Shown: positions 35,150 to 60,215 of the stretch, piece after piece
Numbering within the stretch: position 1 is the stretch's first letter
How the letters are laid out: each line of letters begins with the position of its first letter
Notes under the pieces: model-generated
The model's database searches: none
Seen by the model: the letters and a program-made list of their open reading frames with translations, nothing else
What the model was told of the DNA's origin: nothing
From: Cristatella mucedo
Lineage: Eukaryota; Bryozoa; Phylactolaemata; Cristatellidae
Length of the DNA stretch: 64,000 bases
NCBI GenBank assembly: GCA_009760855.2
Contig: WPIO01000046.1
Span: 933,001-997,000 of the forward strand
Direction: 5' to 3'
Program-made: the position numbers and the translations under genes

Positions 35150-36165
35150 GCAGTTTACTTAGTTACTAGGATTAATCTGGAGCTTAGATGGGTAATGGCT
35201 GCTACCTCCTGGAAACTACACTGGAGCTCACAGCTGAATCAAGGCAAGGCAAGCTGTGCTTCGGCTCTCTCTATATAATTGCTGATGGGGTAGATTTGCC
35301 ACTGACTGGCCAATGGGTGTCTGATCGTTACTGGGGGTCCTGACCTACAGGCTGGCTGGTAAAAGCAGCTTTCCAGCTGTAGCTAAGACACACCTATCAA
35401 CACACAATCTGGTTAGCCCAGTTGACTTACTGGTGTGCATATACATCATGTAAACTGTACCTTGCATCCGGCACAACTAAGATCAACCTTAAGGCAGCGT
35501 GAAAGATCCATTTGCCTGGTGCTAGGGGCACTACAAGCTGCAGTGCAATCTTCCATATGGGGAGGGTTAGGCAGAGTGGATAACCTCATTAGAGATTCCC
35601 TGTGGCATTCTTACCTCAGGTACACATCTGTGCTCCAACGCCAGCACCCAGCCAAAGTCCATCGACTTACCGGGCAGTTGCGGCAGTGCAGGCTTGAGAT
35701 TTGAGAAAGCTGTCATCAGCTTACTGGTATCGTCAGATCCCCAGCAGATGGCAGCATCGCATAGAATGCACGTGCCTTGTTACAAAGACCAGCCCTGTGA
35801 CTAACAATTGCAGCTAGCTAGGCTGCTGCACTTGTCAGTATTGGGGCTTTTGGATCTGTGCAAATTGCCAAGAGACTTTACATCAAAGTTCAAGGTCCAT
35901 CTGAGAGCAGAACAATCTGGAAATGGCAAGCTGGCTGGTTTTTCTAATGTGCTGCTGCCTGTATTCCGGGTGGCTTTCTGGATCACCTCCTAGTTAGTGC
36001 TAGTAATTGGAAACATGGCAAACAAAGTATGGCATTGACCACAATATCGACGGATTCTCTTGGCCAAAGGAATTACCATTAGATGACACCAAGCAATAAA
36101 GCCAATGCCGAGCTTGTAATATCTGTGAATGGTGAGCAGTCCCTTGTTTAAACTTGCCGAAAGTA
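35150..36165. other. No recognised feature
   Basis: CpG-poor anonymous DNA. Confidence 0.5.
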
Positions 36166-36290
36166 AATATAATAATAATAATAATAATAATAATTCACTT
36201 AATAAAGCGCCCTCAGATAACTTAATCTCTCTCTAGGCTCTTTACATTTGCTGTAAAGTGAAATGCAGTTGAATGGTAAGTAAAATCATG
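36166..36290 (-). mobile_element. LINE-B tail fragment
   Basis: (AAT)n, then GCGCCCTCAGATAACTTAAT and TTGAATGGTAAGTAAAATCATG; truncated after ~125 bases. Confidence 0.8.
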
Positions 36291-37329
36291 ATATTGATCC
36301 CCTGCTCCTTCTCCTAATTTGGCTCTGCATAATAATAATGTACTTTCTAGTGCTGCTGTGCTGATTTTACGTACACCAAGTGATGCTGCAAACTCACTTA
36401 GGCATACCAAGGAAGTGACCCTGCCTTGACCAGGCAAGATGATGCACTCGCGACTGTGGGCACTTTGACCAGCTGACTATGGTTAGACTTTCGACATGCT
36501 TGGCTGACCACAGGCAACAGGCAGGCAGGTCTGCTGCTACCGGTCAGACCGCTGGATGGAGTCCGGAGAAGGTGTGCCAGTAGTAGGCACCCGTGGTACG
36601 CACCCACCACCCCACAGGTGCCGCAAGCACACGCAGGCACGCGCATGTCTGTATGCACATGCACATGCTCACGCACACGCACAACAACGGACCGTGGCGA
36701 TGAGGGTGTTGAATAGCTTGCTATCCCTAAGGCAGCCTTCGTTTGCTCGGCTGCCTCTGGCAAGAGCCGTAATGGCCCACTGGGTACGGTGGTGGTTGCT
36801 TGTCAGCTGGCAGTGGGGTGACCTTTTATTGCTGCTACAAGCTGTGGTGATAGCCTTAAGGGCTCTTCTGCTGCTATAAAACAGAGGCTGTTAAATCAGC
36901 CGGTATTTTATTTATTTATTTATTTATCAGAGACTGGCCTCGTCCTTGGCTTTATCCTGGCTGTGCCCCTCTTCATCTGTGCTAGCTTTCAGGTAGCCCA
37001 CAACTCAAGAGCTGATTGATGCATTGCCTGCTTGGTTGGTGCGTTGCTGCAAGTCAGCAAGTCTTCTTCCAGCCGTCATCTGAAAAGATATATGTAAGAT
37101 GCCACAGGGGGCGTGCTGAGTGCCTAAGGTACCATTAGGTCATGCTAGCTTCAGGCCTCAGCAACCACCCACAGCAGCACAAAAGCTACAGCCAATCAAC
37201 TTCGATGCAGCTGCTGCCGGCATTTTTGTGCATGCACTTACAGCCTGATGGTTGGTAAGCTGAATGGGCTGGACAGGATAAAAGGATGAGGAAGGCATTG
37301 TACCAGCCGAGCCGAGCTAGCTCGCATGT

Positions 37330-37330
<1 letters not shown>
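36291..37330. other. Anonymous DNA around a SINE-1 copy
   Basis: A CACGCA/GCACAT-rich patch at 36625-36680; otherwise nothing recognised apart from the SINE. Confidence 0.45.
36766..36928 (+). mobile_element. SINE-1 copy lacking its B box
   Basis: A-box part AATGGCCCACTGGGTACGGT, then a deletion across the B box, then the body GTGGTGATAGCCTTAAGGGC and tail (TTTA)n. Could not be transcribed by pol III. Confidence 0.78.
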
Positions 37331-38519
<1,189 letters not shown>

Positions 38520-38595
38520 TGGCAATAATACCAATATTAATAGCAGCACATTTTAATAGCACCCTCAGAGAACTGGATCTCTCTCTCTTTCTCTA

Positions 38596-38680
<85 letters not shown>

Positions 38681-38715
38681 TGGCACTTAACAGATGCTGC
38701 TAATAAAGCATTACC
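38520..38715 (-). mobile_element. LINE-B tail interrupted by (CT)n
   Basis: AGCACCCTCAGAGAACTGGA, then the CT array (38576-38678), then ATTGGCACTTAACAGATGCT, which matches GGCGCTTTACATTTGCTGC of intact copies. Confidence 0.75.
38576..38678. repeat. (CT)n, ~100 bp, inside LINE-B tail
   Basis: Occupies the position of ATCTCTCTCTAGG in intact LINE-B copies. Confidence 0.97.
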
Positions 38716-39710
38716 AAATGTTCTGAGGTAACATCTGCAAGCAGCAGGCAAGCCCGGTTCGAGGCAGACCCGGTGCTCTGACGGTGGGCTCTCGCAAATG
38801 ATCGCTACACTCAACTGCCCGAATCGCCTCGGGAATTTAGGCAGTGGACCTTAAGCAGTGTGCTAGGAGAGTAGCGATCGCAGGCAGAAGTGGGCGTTTA
38901 CATCCTGGCCGTTTGAGCTTCGACACGAAGGATGCTCGGTGCCGAAGGAGGGTAGCATAGCGGTCGGATGCTGCGGCGGCTGCCTGGCCACCAGCTGCCT
39001 GCCACATGCTCACTGCCCTGATGCACCTCAACCGGCTAGGCTAGCCTGCTTGCTGTGTTTACGTGGAATGCTTGCACCACCTTTCACCCCGGCCATTATT
39101 CTAAGAACCTGGTTTCTCGTTTACATAAAGCTAAAGCGGTCCACTACTATTAGTATTTTAGTGGAGTGAGGTCTCTAAGGTACTCTTCCTGGTAAATGAA
39201 TGAGGCTGCTGAATTAGCTTTTCTGCACTACTTCCTTTGTTTTCCAGCTGCTAGCAAGCAGGCAGCTCTAGCTCTGTTCTTCCTAGATGTAGATGTCGAT
39301 GAAGGTTACAGTGAAGGCAATGAATCCTGGATATATGCCCTACGCGATGGTTATCTGCTCCTGTTGGCAGTAACACCATGATCTTCGTGCATGAGCTACG
39401 AAAAGTGGCACCGCAGGCTAAACAGATCCGTTTTTAAAGCATGAATAAAGCTTCCTGTCGGCACCTGGTTTCTCGATCAAGCAGCAGTTCCGTACGACTG
39501 TCGGCCCGGGCTCAAGTTTCCCCTCGAGCCTGTTCGGCTCGTTCAGCTGTCCGGCAGACAGTCTAGAAACTAGCAGATGACAAGCTCATTGGGCTCCGTC
39601 CATCCTTGAAACTGCAATTCATCAGTCAGTCGACAGATTTGAATTGTCCTGTTGCAGAAAATAAAGTGCTGTCGGGATATTGATATTACTTTATTGAGAT
39701 GCATATTTAT
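38716..39710. other. No recognised feature
   Basis: CpG-poor, TGC-rich anonymous DNA. Confidence 0.5.
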
Positions 39711-40172
39711 AGTAATAATAATAATAATAATGTACTTAATAAAGCACTCTCAGAGAACTTAATCTCTTTCTAGGCGCTTTACATTTGCTGCAATGGGAAA
39801 TGCAATTAAATGGTAAGTAAAATCATGCTTGAAAAACAAACAAAATAAATAACATGGTTAGGGGTGACATGCACAGGGTCAGCATGCCAATGTGGTTAGT
39901 GGCAGCATGCACAGTGTCAGCACGCATAAGCACGTGAAGGACGAATCACAGGGACCCACTAAATGCTGTCCTAAATAGGTGTGTTTTTAAGTCCCTTTTA
40001 AATGTGGTCAGGTCAGGGGATGTTCTGACGCAGGTCGGGAGGGAGTTCCAGGCTTTGGGAGCATACGAACTAAATGCACGGTCTCCAAAGGATTTGAGGT
40101 TTGTAAGAGTTATTAGTAAACTGTTGGATTCCGAAAAGCGGGTGGTACGATGCTTGGCCTGATGGGGGAGTA
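39711..40172 (-). mobile_element. LINE-B 3' end
   Basis: Tail of AATAATAATAATAATAATG, then all 3' blocks up to GATGCTTGGCCTGATGGGGG, where it is truncated. Differs little from the copy at 15598. Confidence 0.88.
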
Positions 40173-40379
40173 TGTCGGAGAGTAGTGAGGTGCTTCCAAT
40201 CTGTAGTGGTAAATGGGAGCTGCAAGCCAGAATCCTGGGAGAAGAGTAGGCAGTGCTTAATCAATCTATGTTATTTTGAATGTGAATACTTGAGTCAGTG
40301 GGTCCTGTAAGCACAAGTCACCAATGTCACACTTGTGTTGAGCACTGTGTGGTATTTGTTGTGCTACTAACGTTCCTTC

Positions 40380-41309
40380 ATATACAGTGCCCTCAGATAA
40401 CTCAATCCCTTTCTAAGCCCTTTATATTTGCTGCAAAAAAGCATGATCGAATGCTTACTGGTAGCATGCTCAATGACAAAAAAAGCATAACATGGTTACA
40501 GGTGACATGCACAAAGTCAGCATGAAAATATGGTTAGTGGCATTATGCACAGTGCCAGCATGCATAAGCACACATTGGACGAATCAAATGGACTCATTAA
40601 ATGCTAAATGCTGTGGTAAATATATGCGTTTTTAATTTCCTTTTAAATGTGGTTAAGTCAGAAGATGTTTTGCAAGTTGGAAGGAGTTCTGGGCTTTAGA
40701 AGCATACAAACTAAAGGCACGGTCTGCAAAGGATTTGAGGTTTGTACGAGGCATAGCTAAACAGTCAGTTTCCGAAATAATGGATGATGAGACGCTTGGC
40801 CTGGTGGGGGAGTGTATCCGAAAAGTAGGCTGGAGCTAACGAATGAAGGGACCTGAAAGTGAGTGACAAAACCTTGAAGTCAATCCGTTGCTTGACTGGC
40901 AGCCAGTGCAGGCTAGCTAGAAGTGGTGTGATGGGGCAACGTTCACGACAAACAAACCTAGCTGCAGAGTTTTGCACCAGCTGTAAGCGCCTGATTTCTC
41001 AGGCGGGTAGACCAGTAGAGAGTTACAGAAGTCGATACTGGATGTCACAAATGCCCGGACCAATTTAAATGTGGTATCCCTGTTTAAATAAGCCCGAATT
41101 TTAGCAACGTTATGTAACTAAAAGTGGGCAGACTTGACTGTGAGGCTGATGTGATCGTCTAATGAAAGGTCACTTTGGAACAAGACCCCTAGATTTCGTC
41201 AAGATTCAACAGGAGACATGCTGAAAGAGCCTATTTTGAGCATTTGGTTTTCAGATTTCTGTATCACGCTTGGTGTGCCTATAACCAGTAGGCAGGCTTT
41301 ATCATCAGA
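40380..41309 (-). mobile_element. LINE-B copy, longer, with RT end
   Basis: Extends 5' to the RT segment (minus-strand frame 40765-40977, ARFVCRERCPITPLLASLHW) and beyond, to AGTCTGCCCACTTTTAGTTA and the thumb region near 41280. The tail is degraded. A second short RT-end fragment (41312-41425) follows, in the same orientation. Confidence 0.85.
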
Positions 41310-41311
41310 GC

Positions 41312-41425
41312 CAATTCAGGTCATCTAGAAGTTGTAGTTGTGATGTAGGTAGCTTCGACGTGCATGACTTGCAAGCATAGCTGAAGAGTTTTGCACCAGC
41401 TGTCGGCATCTTATGCGTGACCAGT
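41312..41425 (-). mobile_element. LINE-B RT-end fragment
   Basis: Plus-strand GCTGAAGAGTTTTGCACCAG and CAATTCAGGTCATCTAGAAG repeat the RT-end block of the neighbouring copy in the same orientation, so this is a separate remnant. Confidence 0.65.
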
Positions 41426-42738
41426 CTCGCAGGCAGCTTTGGCCGATTGATGTAAACTGTAACAGTACGTGGCAGTGGCTGCTGGCGCCACGGTGTGGCA
41501 GCTGACAGCTTAGCTCGTCGCAATCGGTGACGATAAGCTGGTTGTGATTTCAGCAGAACTTCGGCCTGAGAGGCTTGCTCAGGGTTAATATCTATACCCA
41601 ACAGTCAGTTTCAGGCAGCTAGATCTCTGAAAAAACACTCCCTTGTTCGACTTTGGCAACAGGCTGGGAGCAGGGTAGTCCGGCAAAGACTACCACGAGA
41701 CAGTCGCAGACCGATAGCTTGACTTCTGGACAGCAGCCACTGCCGCGCTGCAACCTAACCGACCAGCACCGCGTCTGATTGACGATTTTCAGGCATGCGT
41801 TTTCGGACTCAACTTTCTAAATCATTTGAGAGAAATGACACTGGACATGCTGCAGGGAAGTCGTCCCTGCTGTCTGGGCCATGCAGCCACGAAAAGAGTG
41901 CACGAGCAGACACAGCTCACGCAAGGCCTGAGTGAGATCTGCGGTTTCTCAAAAGCAAGAGAGCTAACTCCAAGAGGACATTCCGTGGCGTGGTCTAGGC
42001 ATTCATAATACATAATGATTTAGGCAGCGCCTAGCTCTTCGCTTGCTTGATAAGGTTTGAGTTCCGACAATACTTTAGAGAGCAGCATAGGCAGATCTAA
42101 CGGTTGCGAGGTGCCAAAGGGTTTCGACGAGTACAAACGGTTGCAAGCTGCTCTGTCAAGAATGCATCTGCCTGCATGCTACATTCGTCGCCACGGGCTT
42201 CGGAGACAGAATTGAAACGAGCAGCCTAGGCAATGTAATGTGCTCGGCAAATGGCTCGTCGACTGGCAACTGGAAGACTGACCTGTCCCCACAGCCAAAG
42301 GCCAACACTGGAGCTCTGTCTACCCGAGGCCGAGACCGGATGCTGCCAAAGCCTCGATTTGTGAGTGCCGAAAGGCACTGAGGCAGTCGAACCGGCTGGT
42401 CCGAAGGCTAGAGACCGAGGTGCAGTCTCTAATGCCGGCTGCAGCTGCCTGAACGAGACCTCAGCCTCAGCCAGCGATTCAAACCGTCTGCAATTACCTG
42501 GGGAATTATGGAAAGATGCAGCTTCGGAGGCAGAAACCATTGCAGAAGACGCATCTAATAAGTGCACAAGCTCAGAAAGCTATGCTGCCCACGTGGGCAG
42601 AGAAGGGTGGATAGTGCATGTAGGCCCCTAATTGACAGCCGAAACACAGGTCAGGACCAGTCGGAATGCGAGATTCTTATCCCTCTGGCAACAGTGTTAC
42701 ATCCTCGTAGCTTTCACTAGTTTAGGCAGTGGCATCAC

Positions 42739-43095
42739 TCAATTCGCTAGACTTGTTAATGAGGTAAGGTCTTCATGCATTCCACACCTTGTTCTGCCAT
42801 CATCCAAACTAAATAGGGCTAAGTGGGCATAGCGATCTACGAGATAGAGGAGGCTGGACGGGGCAAATGTCACAACAGGAGTGAACATTTCGTAGCTCTT
42901 TTGTGCATGTAGAAAGCAAGAGAATTTGAATTCTAATCCGGGATTTTCATCGCATTGAACGGTCATGGAGCAGACTGAGGAATGCTTGCCTGTGGGTAAC
43001 CTTGCATAGCTGAATGAGACGTTCTTGAATGAAGCAGTATCTACAAAAGTTTTACAGATTTTTCTGAAATTGCGAGTCACCGTCCAAGCCACCAC
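42739..43095 (-). CDS. Hypothetical ORF, 118 codons, unproven
   Basis: Natural-looking amino-acid composition (FKNVSFSYARLPTGKHSS), no low-complexity stretch. No family recognised; it could be a retroelement remnant or chance. Neighbouring DNA contains no matching exon. Confidence 0.15.
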   Translation of the reverse strand: MVAWTVTRNFRKICKTFVDTASFKNVSFSYARLPTGKHSSVCSMTVQCDENPGLEFKFSCFLHAQKSYEMFTPVVTFAPSSLLYLVDRYAHLALFSLDDGRTRCGMHEDLTSLTSLAN

Positions 43096-44398
43096 ATTCG
43101 TTGTAGCTTGCAGCCCTGGAATGTCATCACCGGAAATCTGCTGGCTGCTTCGTGACCTTGTAGATCCGAGATTTCCAATGCAAAACTCTCCTGCCTAGGT
43201 CTTGTAGTGGAAAGCCTGCAACACATTACTTTGGATGTGAAGTCCAAAATAGACTAGGCTTGTTCCTAGCACGAGCCTTGAGCTACAGCATTGATCGGCT
43301 GCCAACTGCCCGAGCAGTTTGCTAACCAATTTCGTCTCTGTAGAATGCAGTGCTGAGTAGCTCCTGGTCTACACACTGCTGTCAGAGGGCTCAGCTCCTA
43401 AAGCTGGCAAAAATCATACTTTCCTGCTCAGAGCTACAATACCACTCTCGCGAGGGCTGCAGAGGCACTACATGCAATCTGATTGTAGATCTTGTTAAAC
43501 CACTCAAATCATATGTCATGTGACGAGAGTTAAGGGGTGTCCAAAAAATTTGAGGTTGACTAGAGGCACTGCTGTGCGACTTGAGTCGGAAGAGTGAGTA
43601 GTACTATACAAAGCCCAATCAGGAGTTAACTTTAGATATGAGATAACTTTAGATAACAAGACGCAGGTCGCTGTGAAGTTTGTCTATACGAGGATGCACT
43701 TGATGCCGGCAATAAACTAGCTGCACTTTAAGCCCTCGTCTATGGCCTTGAACTCCTCAGCCGCCTGGCCAAAGAGTATGCACACACCATGTACACGATA
43801 AGGTTGGTCCATGCTCTCGCAGCTTGGTACAAGCTAGCACGATCAGTGAAATTGTCATGAGCAACAGACTAGTACCAGCACTGATACACAATCTGGGCGC
43901 TTTTAGAAGCTGCTCGTGATCTGCAGGGAGGAAGAGAGAACCTCTCGATTCCGTAAAATCTCTGCTTGCAGCCAGCTCGCTTTCTGCCGTCAACCCTGCC
44001 ACCTGGTGCACTTCACTTTTGCAGCCCACAACACGCTCGGCACGTGCAGCTCCTGAGCCGGCTCCTCTCAGGTACGGTGGCAGACAAGACACCGACGGTC
44101 TGTTTTCTCACTGCACAGAGTTCCCCCACCACCATCACAGCAGCTCTCCTGTTTTTGTGCTCTGCACTCGGTGGCTGGCTGGCTTTCTCGTGCTGCTGCC
44201 GCTAGCTTCCGGCGATGCTTCCACTCGAGAACTCCATCGCAGGCTGCTCGCATCTGACGCAGCAGCTTTTCTTTCTGAAGCCACGCTCCTACCTCAGCCT
44301 CCGTGTGTGCAATTTCAGCCTCTGCCAACGGCACTTCCCTGTCTGCTGGATAGCTGCACACCGAAGTCGCTGCTGAGCGAGCGAGGAGAAGAAGTTCG

Positions 44399-44424
44399 GC
44401 AGCAGCAGCAGCAGCAGCAGCAGC
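44399..44424. repeat. (CAG)8
   Basis: Short CAG run with no exon evidence around it. Confidence 0.95.
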
Positions 44425-45121
44425 TTGAAAACGTCTGCTTCGTTTTGGTACTGAAGGAGCCAGCATCGCGTATTGCTCCTTGCAAAGTTCTAGACTGCTC
44501 TAGCCAGCTCGATAGCTGATGCTCCATGGTCGTCGGTCAAAAGGCTTGCTATGGTCTTTGCTTTGCAGCTTGGAAAGCTCTAGATTAAGCTGCAATTCTC
44601 TGCTTAAGGCAACAAATACCGACTGCACCGAGAGTGCTCTCCATGCTTTCGATGGCCGCGGTCTGGCCAGGAGTCTGTCCTTCTATTTTCGGCGACTTTT
44701 TCCCTTTCTCTAATGACCTCGGCCATGCAGGCGAAGAGTACCGATCCACTGCTGCTTGCACGGCTACTAAGTTCACGACTACTCCTCTACTCTCGGCCAC
44801 AAGCAAAAAAAACCTCGGCTACCCTGGTGGCTATGGTGGCATCCAACAACCGTGAACTCGTTCCACCAGCAGGCCGAGAAACAGGATGAGAAATCAAGAG
44901 TGAGAATCAGAGCTCAGAGCTTGCTGCTAGACCTATGCAGGTTGGGCTACAGCCTACAAGCAACTGCTAATAGGGCTCACTCCTATGCAGTGACGATGTA
45001 CTTCCAGTCATCCAGTGACCGAGCAGGCATTATTACTAGGTGACAGCTTGCCATGTCGTACATTGCCATTCTTTTCTATAGGGTTAAATGTAAATGTCAT
45101 TTGCATTATGTAAATGTCATT

Positions 45122-45250
45122 TGAATGGTGCCCCAAGAGAACTTAATCTCTATTCAGGCACTTCACATATGCCTCGGGGCTCGAGCCCACCTTCTCAGCC
45201 AGACCTTGGTCGGGGCGAGCACCTTTGAAGGATGTACCAAACCAGCTATC
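45122..45250 (-). mobile_element. SINE-2 copy
   Basis: Minus strand: GGTGCTCGCCCCGACCAAGG, GTGGGCTCGAGCCCCG, then AGTGCCTGAATAGAGATTAA and TCTTGGGGCACC. Head partly lost. Confidence 0.7.
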
Positions 45251-45256
45251 ACCTTA

Positions 45257-45390
45257 TCATGTTATTCATGTTGTTTATCAAGCATGATATTACTCACCAT
45301 TCAATCGCGCTTTCCTTTGCAGCAAATGTAAAGCGCCTAGAAAGAGATTTGAGTTCTCTGATGGCACTTTATCAAGTGTATCATTATAAG
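45257..45390 (+). mobile_element. LINE-B 3' tail
   Basis: TGTTATTCATGTTGTTTATC to TATCAAGTGTATCATTATAA; the ATT tail is reduced to two units. Confidence 0.82.
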
Positions 45391-45664
45391 CTGCACGCGA
45401 GCGGCCGGTTCTTGACGATTGAACACCACAGCGGAGCGACGCTTGCGTAGCACAAACGCAGTCGGCCTCCTTCCCGCTCTTTTTCGACAGGTCAAGCGTT
45501 TGAAGGCTCCCGCGGTTCCCCACTCAGGAACTAGGGCACCAGTTCTCTCACCGCCTTCGACCTAACTGTCTCCACTCGCGCCTCCACAAGCTCACCGGCC
45601 ATACTAGGGGTCCGACGAAGTAGCCGAGGCCGCTCATTGCTTTCTCTTACAGCATACGTATGCG

Positions 45665-45885
45665 GCGGGCCTAGACAGAGATTTCGTTCTCCGAAGGCGC
45701 TAAATAAATGCTTATTCTGTGCATGTCACCCCTAACCATGTTATTCATTTCGTTTGTTTATCAAGCATGATGTTACTCATCATTCAATTGCATTTCCCTT
45801 TGCAGCAAATGTAAAGCGCCTAGAGAGAGATTTGAGTTCTCTGAGGGCGCTTTATCAAGTGCATTATTATTATTATTATTCTACT
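45665..45885 (+). mobile_element. LINE-B tails, two adjacent pieces
   Basis: A short decayed tail (GCCTAGACAGAGATTTCGTT, 45668-45715) is followed by a better copy (45717-45885) from GTGCATGTCACCCCTAACCA to (ATT)n. Confidence 0.78.
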
Positions 45886-45887
45886 GC

Positions 45888-45968
45888 CCATACGCTAGCA
45901 GTGGTGATAGCCGCAAATGCTCTTCCGCCGCTACGTAAACGAAGCTACGTAATCAGCTACGACTTTGT
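45888..45968 (+). mobile_element. SINE-1 3' half
   Basis: GCAGTGGTGATAGCCGCAAA and CCGCCGCTACGTAAACGAAG, then TAATCAGCTACG. No head; follows a LINE-B tail directly. Confidence 0.72.
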
Positions 45969-46399
45969 CACATTATTATTAAGTTGTACAGCGCTATCGC
46001 ACCGGAAAAGTCGTGCGGTGGACAGGACGTTGGCGAGAAGCAAAGCCACGATCCTGAGCCACCAGCAAAGTAGACGCCTTCCTTTTTCACGCGCTTTATC
46101 TTAATCTCTTTGCCGCCGAGACCAGCGACTTTTATCACGGATCAGATATTTATCACGCAAGTTGCACCGGTTCGGGCGACGGGTGCACGGCAGATCCGAA
46201 CGAGTGGGTCAGGGCGAAGCAGATCCGGTGGTTCCAGCGCGGCGGCTGGTTCTCCAGTCACGTACGCAGGTAGTAGGCGCCGTGAAGGAAGCCAGACGGT
46301 TGGCACGCTTTCGCTTAGTTGCTGCACTTGTCATACCAATAGCAGCGCTCCTTTTAAGCAAACGAAAGACTTTCGCGTCTGGGCGCCGCGATAGTGTGC
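45969..46399. other. CpG-rich upstream flank of GDH
   Basis: CpG density rises sharply from about 46.0 kb. Frames here overlap on opposite strands; no exon recognised. Confidence 0.5.
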
Positions 46400-46682
46400 G
46401 CGTGCGAAAGCGCTGTAGGCGCCTAGCCACCGGACGCGCAGTAATCCTCGACGACGGGCTGGGCTCGGATAGTCCACGGTGTGCATGTAAAGGTCACGAG
46501 AGCAGCGGCGACGTTCGATACTTTCTATTGGTTGGTTTTCAGTCAGCTGACTGACGCACCCACCGCGTCACTATCCGGGGCTTGCGGCCGTTTCCCCAGC
46601 TCTGTCGCGGTCGGTCGGTCCAGTCTTTCGCCTGCACTTTTTTGACCTCCTTACTCGGCTCTATTAAGAGACCTTCGGTGAG
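46400..46682 (+). promoter_or_regulatory. Candidate CpG-rich promoter and 5' leader of GDH
   Basis: CpG-dense DNA directly upstream of the start codon, in contrast to the CpG-poor DNA of about 25-45 kb. An inverted CCAAT box (CTATTGGTT, 46525-46533) and a perfect palindrome AGTCAGCTGACT (46541-46552, with an E-box core CAGCTG) lie 130-160 bases before the ATG. No TATA box was seen, as is common for housekeeping genes. The transcription start cannot be fixed from sequence. Confidence 0.45.
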
Positions 46683-59531
<12,849 letters not shown>

Positions 59532-59697
59532 ACTGTATGCCACTCAATATCTTTACCGTGAAGAGCGTAGTCGCTTCTTTCTCTCTTTCGAAAAGTCATC
59601 TCATGTAAAGGCTTAGCTTAAGCTCTTTATTTTGCAGCCGGAGGTTTGTATAATCTGACATGCTAGAGCTTGCATTATGTGACGGTTCAACACGTTT

Positions 59698-59703
59698 ATT
59701 AAA
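59698..59703 (+). promoter_or_regulatory. Candidate poly(A) signal ATTAAA (proximal)
   Basis: ATTAAA 167 bases after the GDH stop codon. It is the commonest variant hexamer and would give a short 3' UTR. Confidence 0.35.
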
Positions 59704-60047
59704 GCAGGCATCTGCAGAAAACGGGTTTGGCAATCTTGTTTCTGTCGGACAGTGAAGAAAGCATATTTATGGAAATGAATGTCCGAGTAGCCTCGCATGA
59801 TGCTGCAAGTGTTACTGTACTGGCCAACACCGGTTATTATTTAAATTGAAGTACCTTTTTAATGTCATTTGCTTTTTTTAATTAATCTTTTGTCAGCCAG
59901 CTCAATGGAAAGTAGCCAACATATTGGACATAGTACCTGATGTCAACTTGCTTCTGAGTGTTTTACCACGGCTGAAGGAGGGAGGTTGCAGCAATAGCAA
60001 TTGATTGTCAGCCGTTTGAAATGCTCTGAGCTTTGGAATAGTCAATC

Positions 60048-60053
60048 AATAAA
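60048..60053 (+). promoter_or_regulatory. Candidate poly(A) signal AATAAA (distal)
   Basis: Canonical AATAAA about 520 bases after the GDH stop codon, followed about 95 bases later by a long (GT)n array. A distal 3' end here would give a 3' UTR of about 0.5 kb. Choice between this and 59698 is open. Confidence 0.4.
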
Positions 60054-60145
60054 CTGACCCCGACTTATTCTGGGTCAGTCAGAAGCAATTCAAACGAGGG
60101 GACAGAGGTGAGTTCAGTAACTTCGAGCTGTCGAGCATTTTACTC

Positions 60146-60146
<1 letters not shown>

Positions 60147-60214
<68 letters not shown>
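60147..60214. repeat. (GT)34 downstream of GDH
   Basis: Pure array after the distal poly(A) candidate. Confidence 0.98.

Positions 60215-60215
<1 letters not shown>

Larger units (their letters stand above)
41426..45121. other. Longest stretch without a recognised element
   Basis: 3.7 kb, CpG-poor, rich in CTGC/GCAG words. Holds the unproven ORF at 42739 and (CAG)8 at 44399. Overlapping two-strand frames at 44019-44519 are composition effects. Confidence 0.45.
59532..60146 (+). other. 3' UTR and downstream flank of GDH
   Basis: AT-rich, no frame of note; carries both poly(A) candidates. Confidence 0.6.

Noticed and set aside
44019-44519. 166-codon frame
   Set aside because: Opposed by a 132-codon frame on the other strand, contains a CAG run, and matches no family I know.
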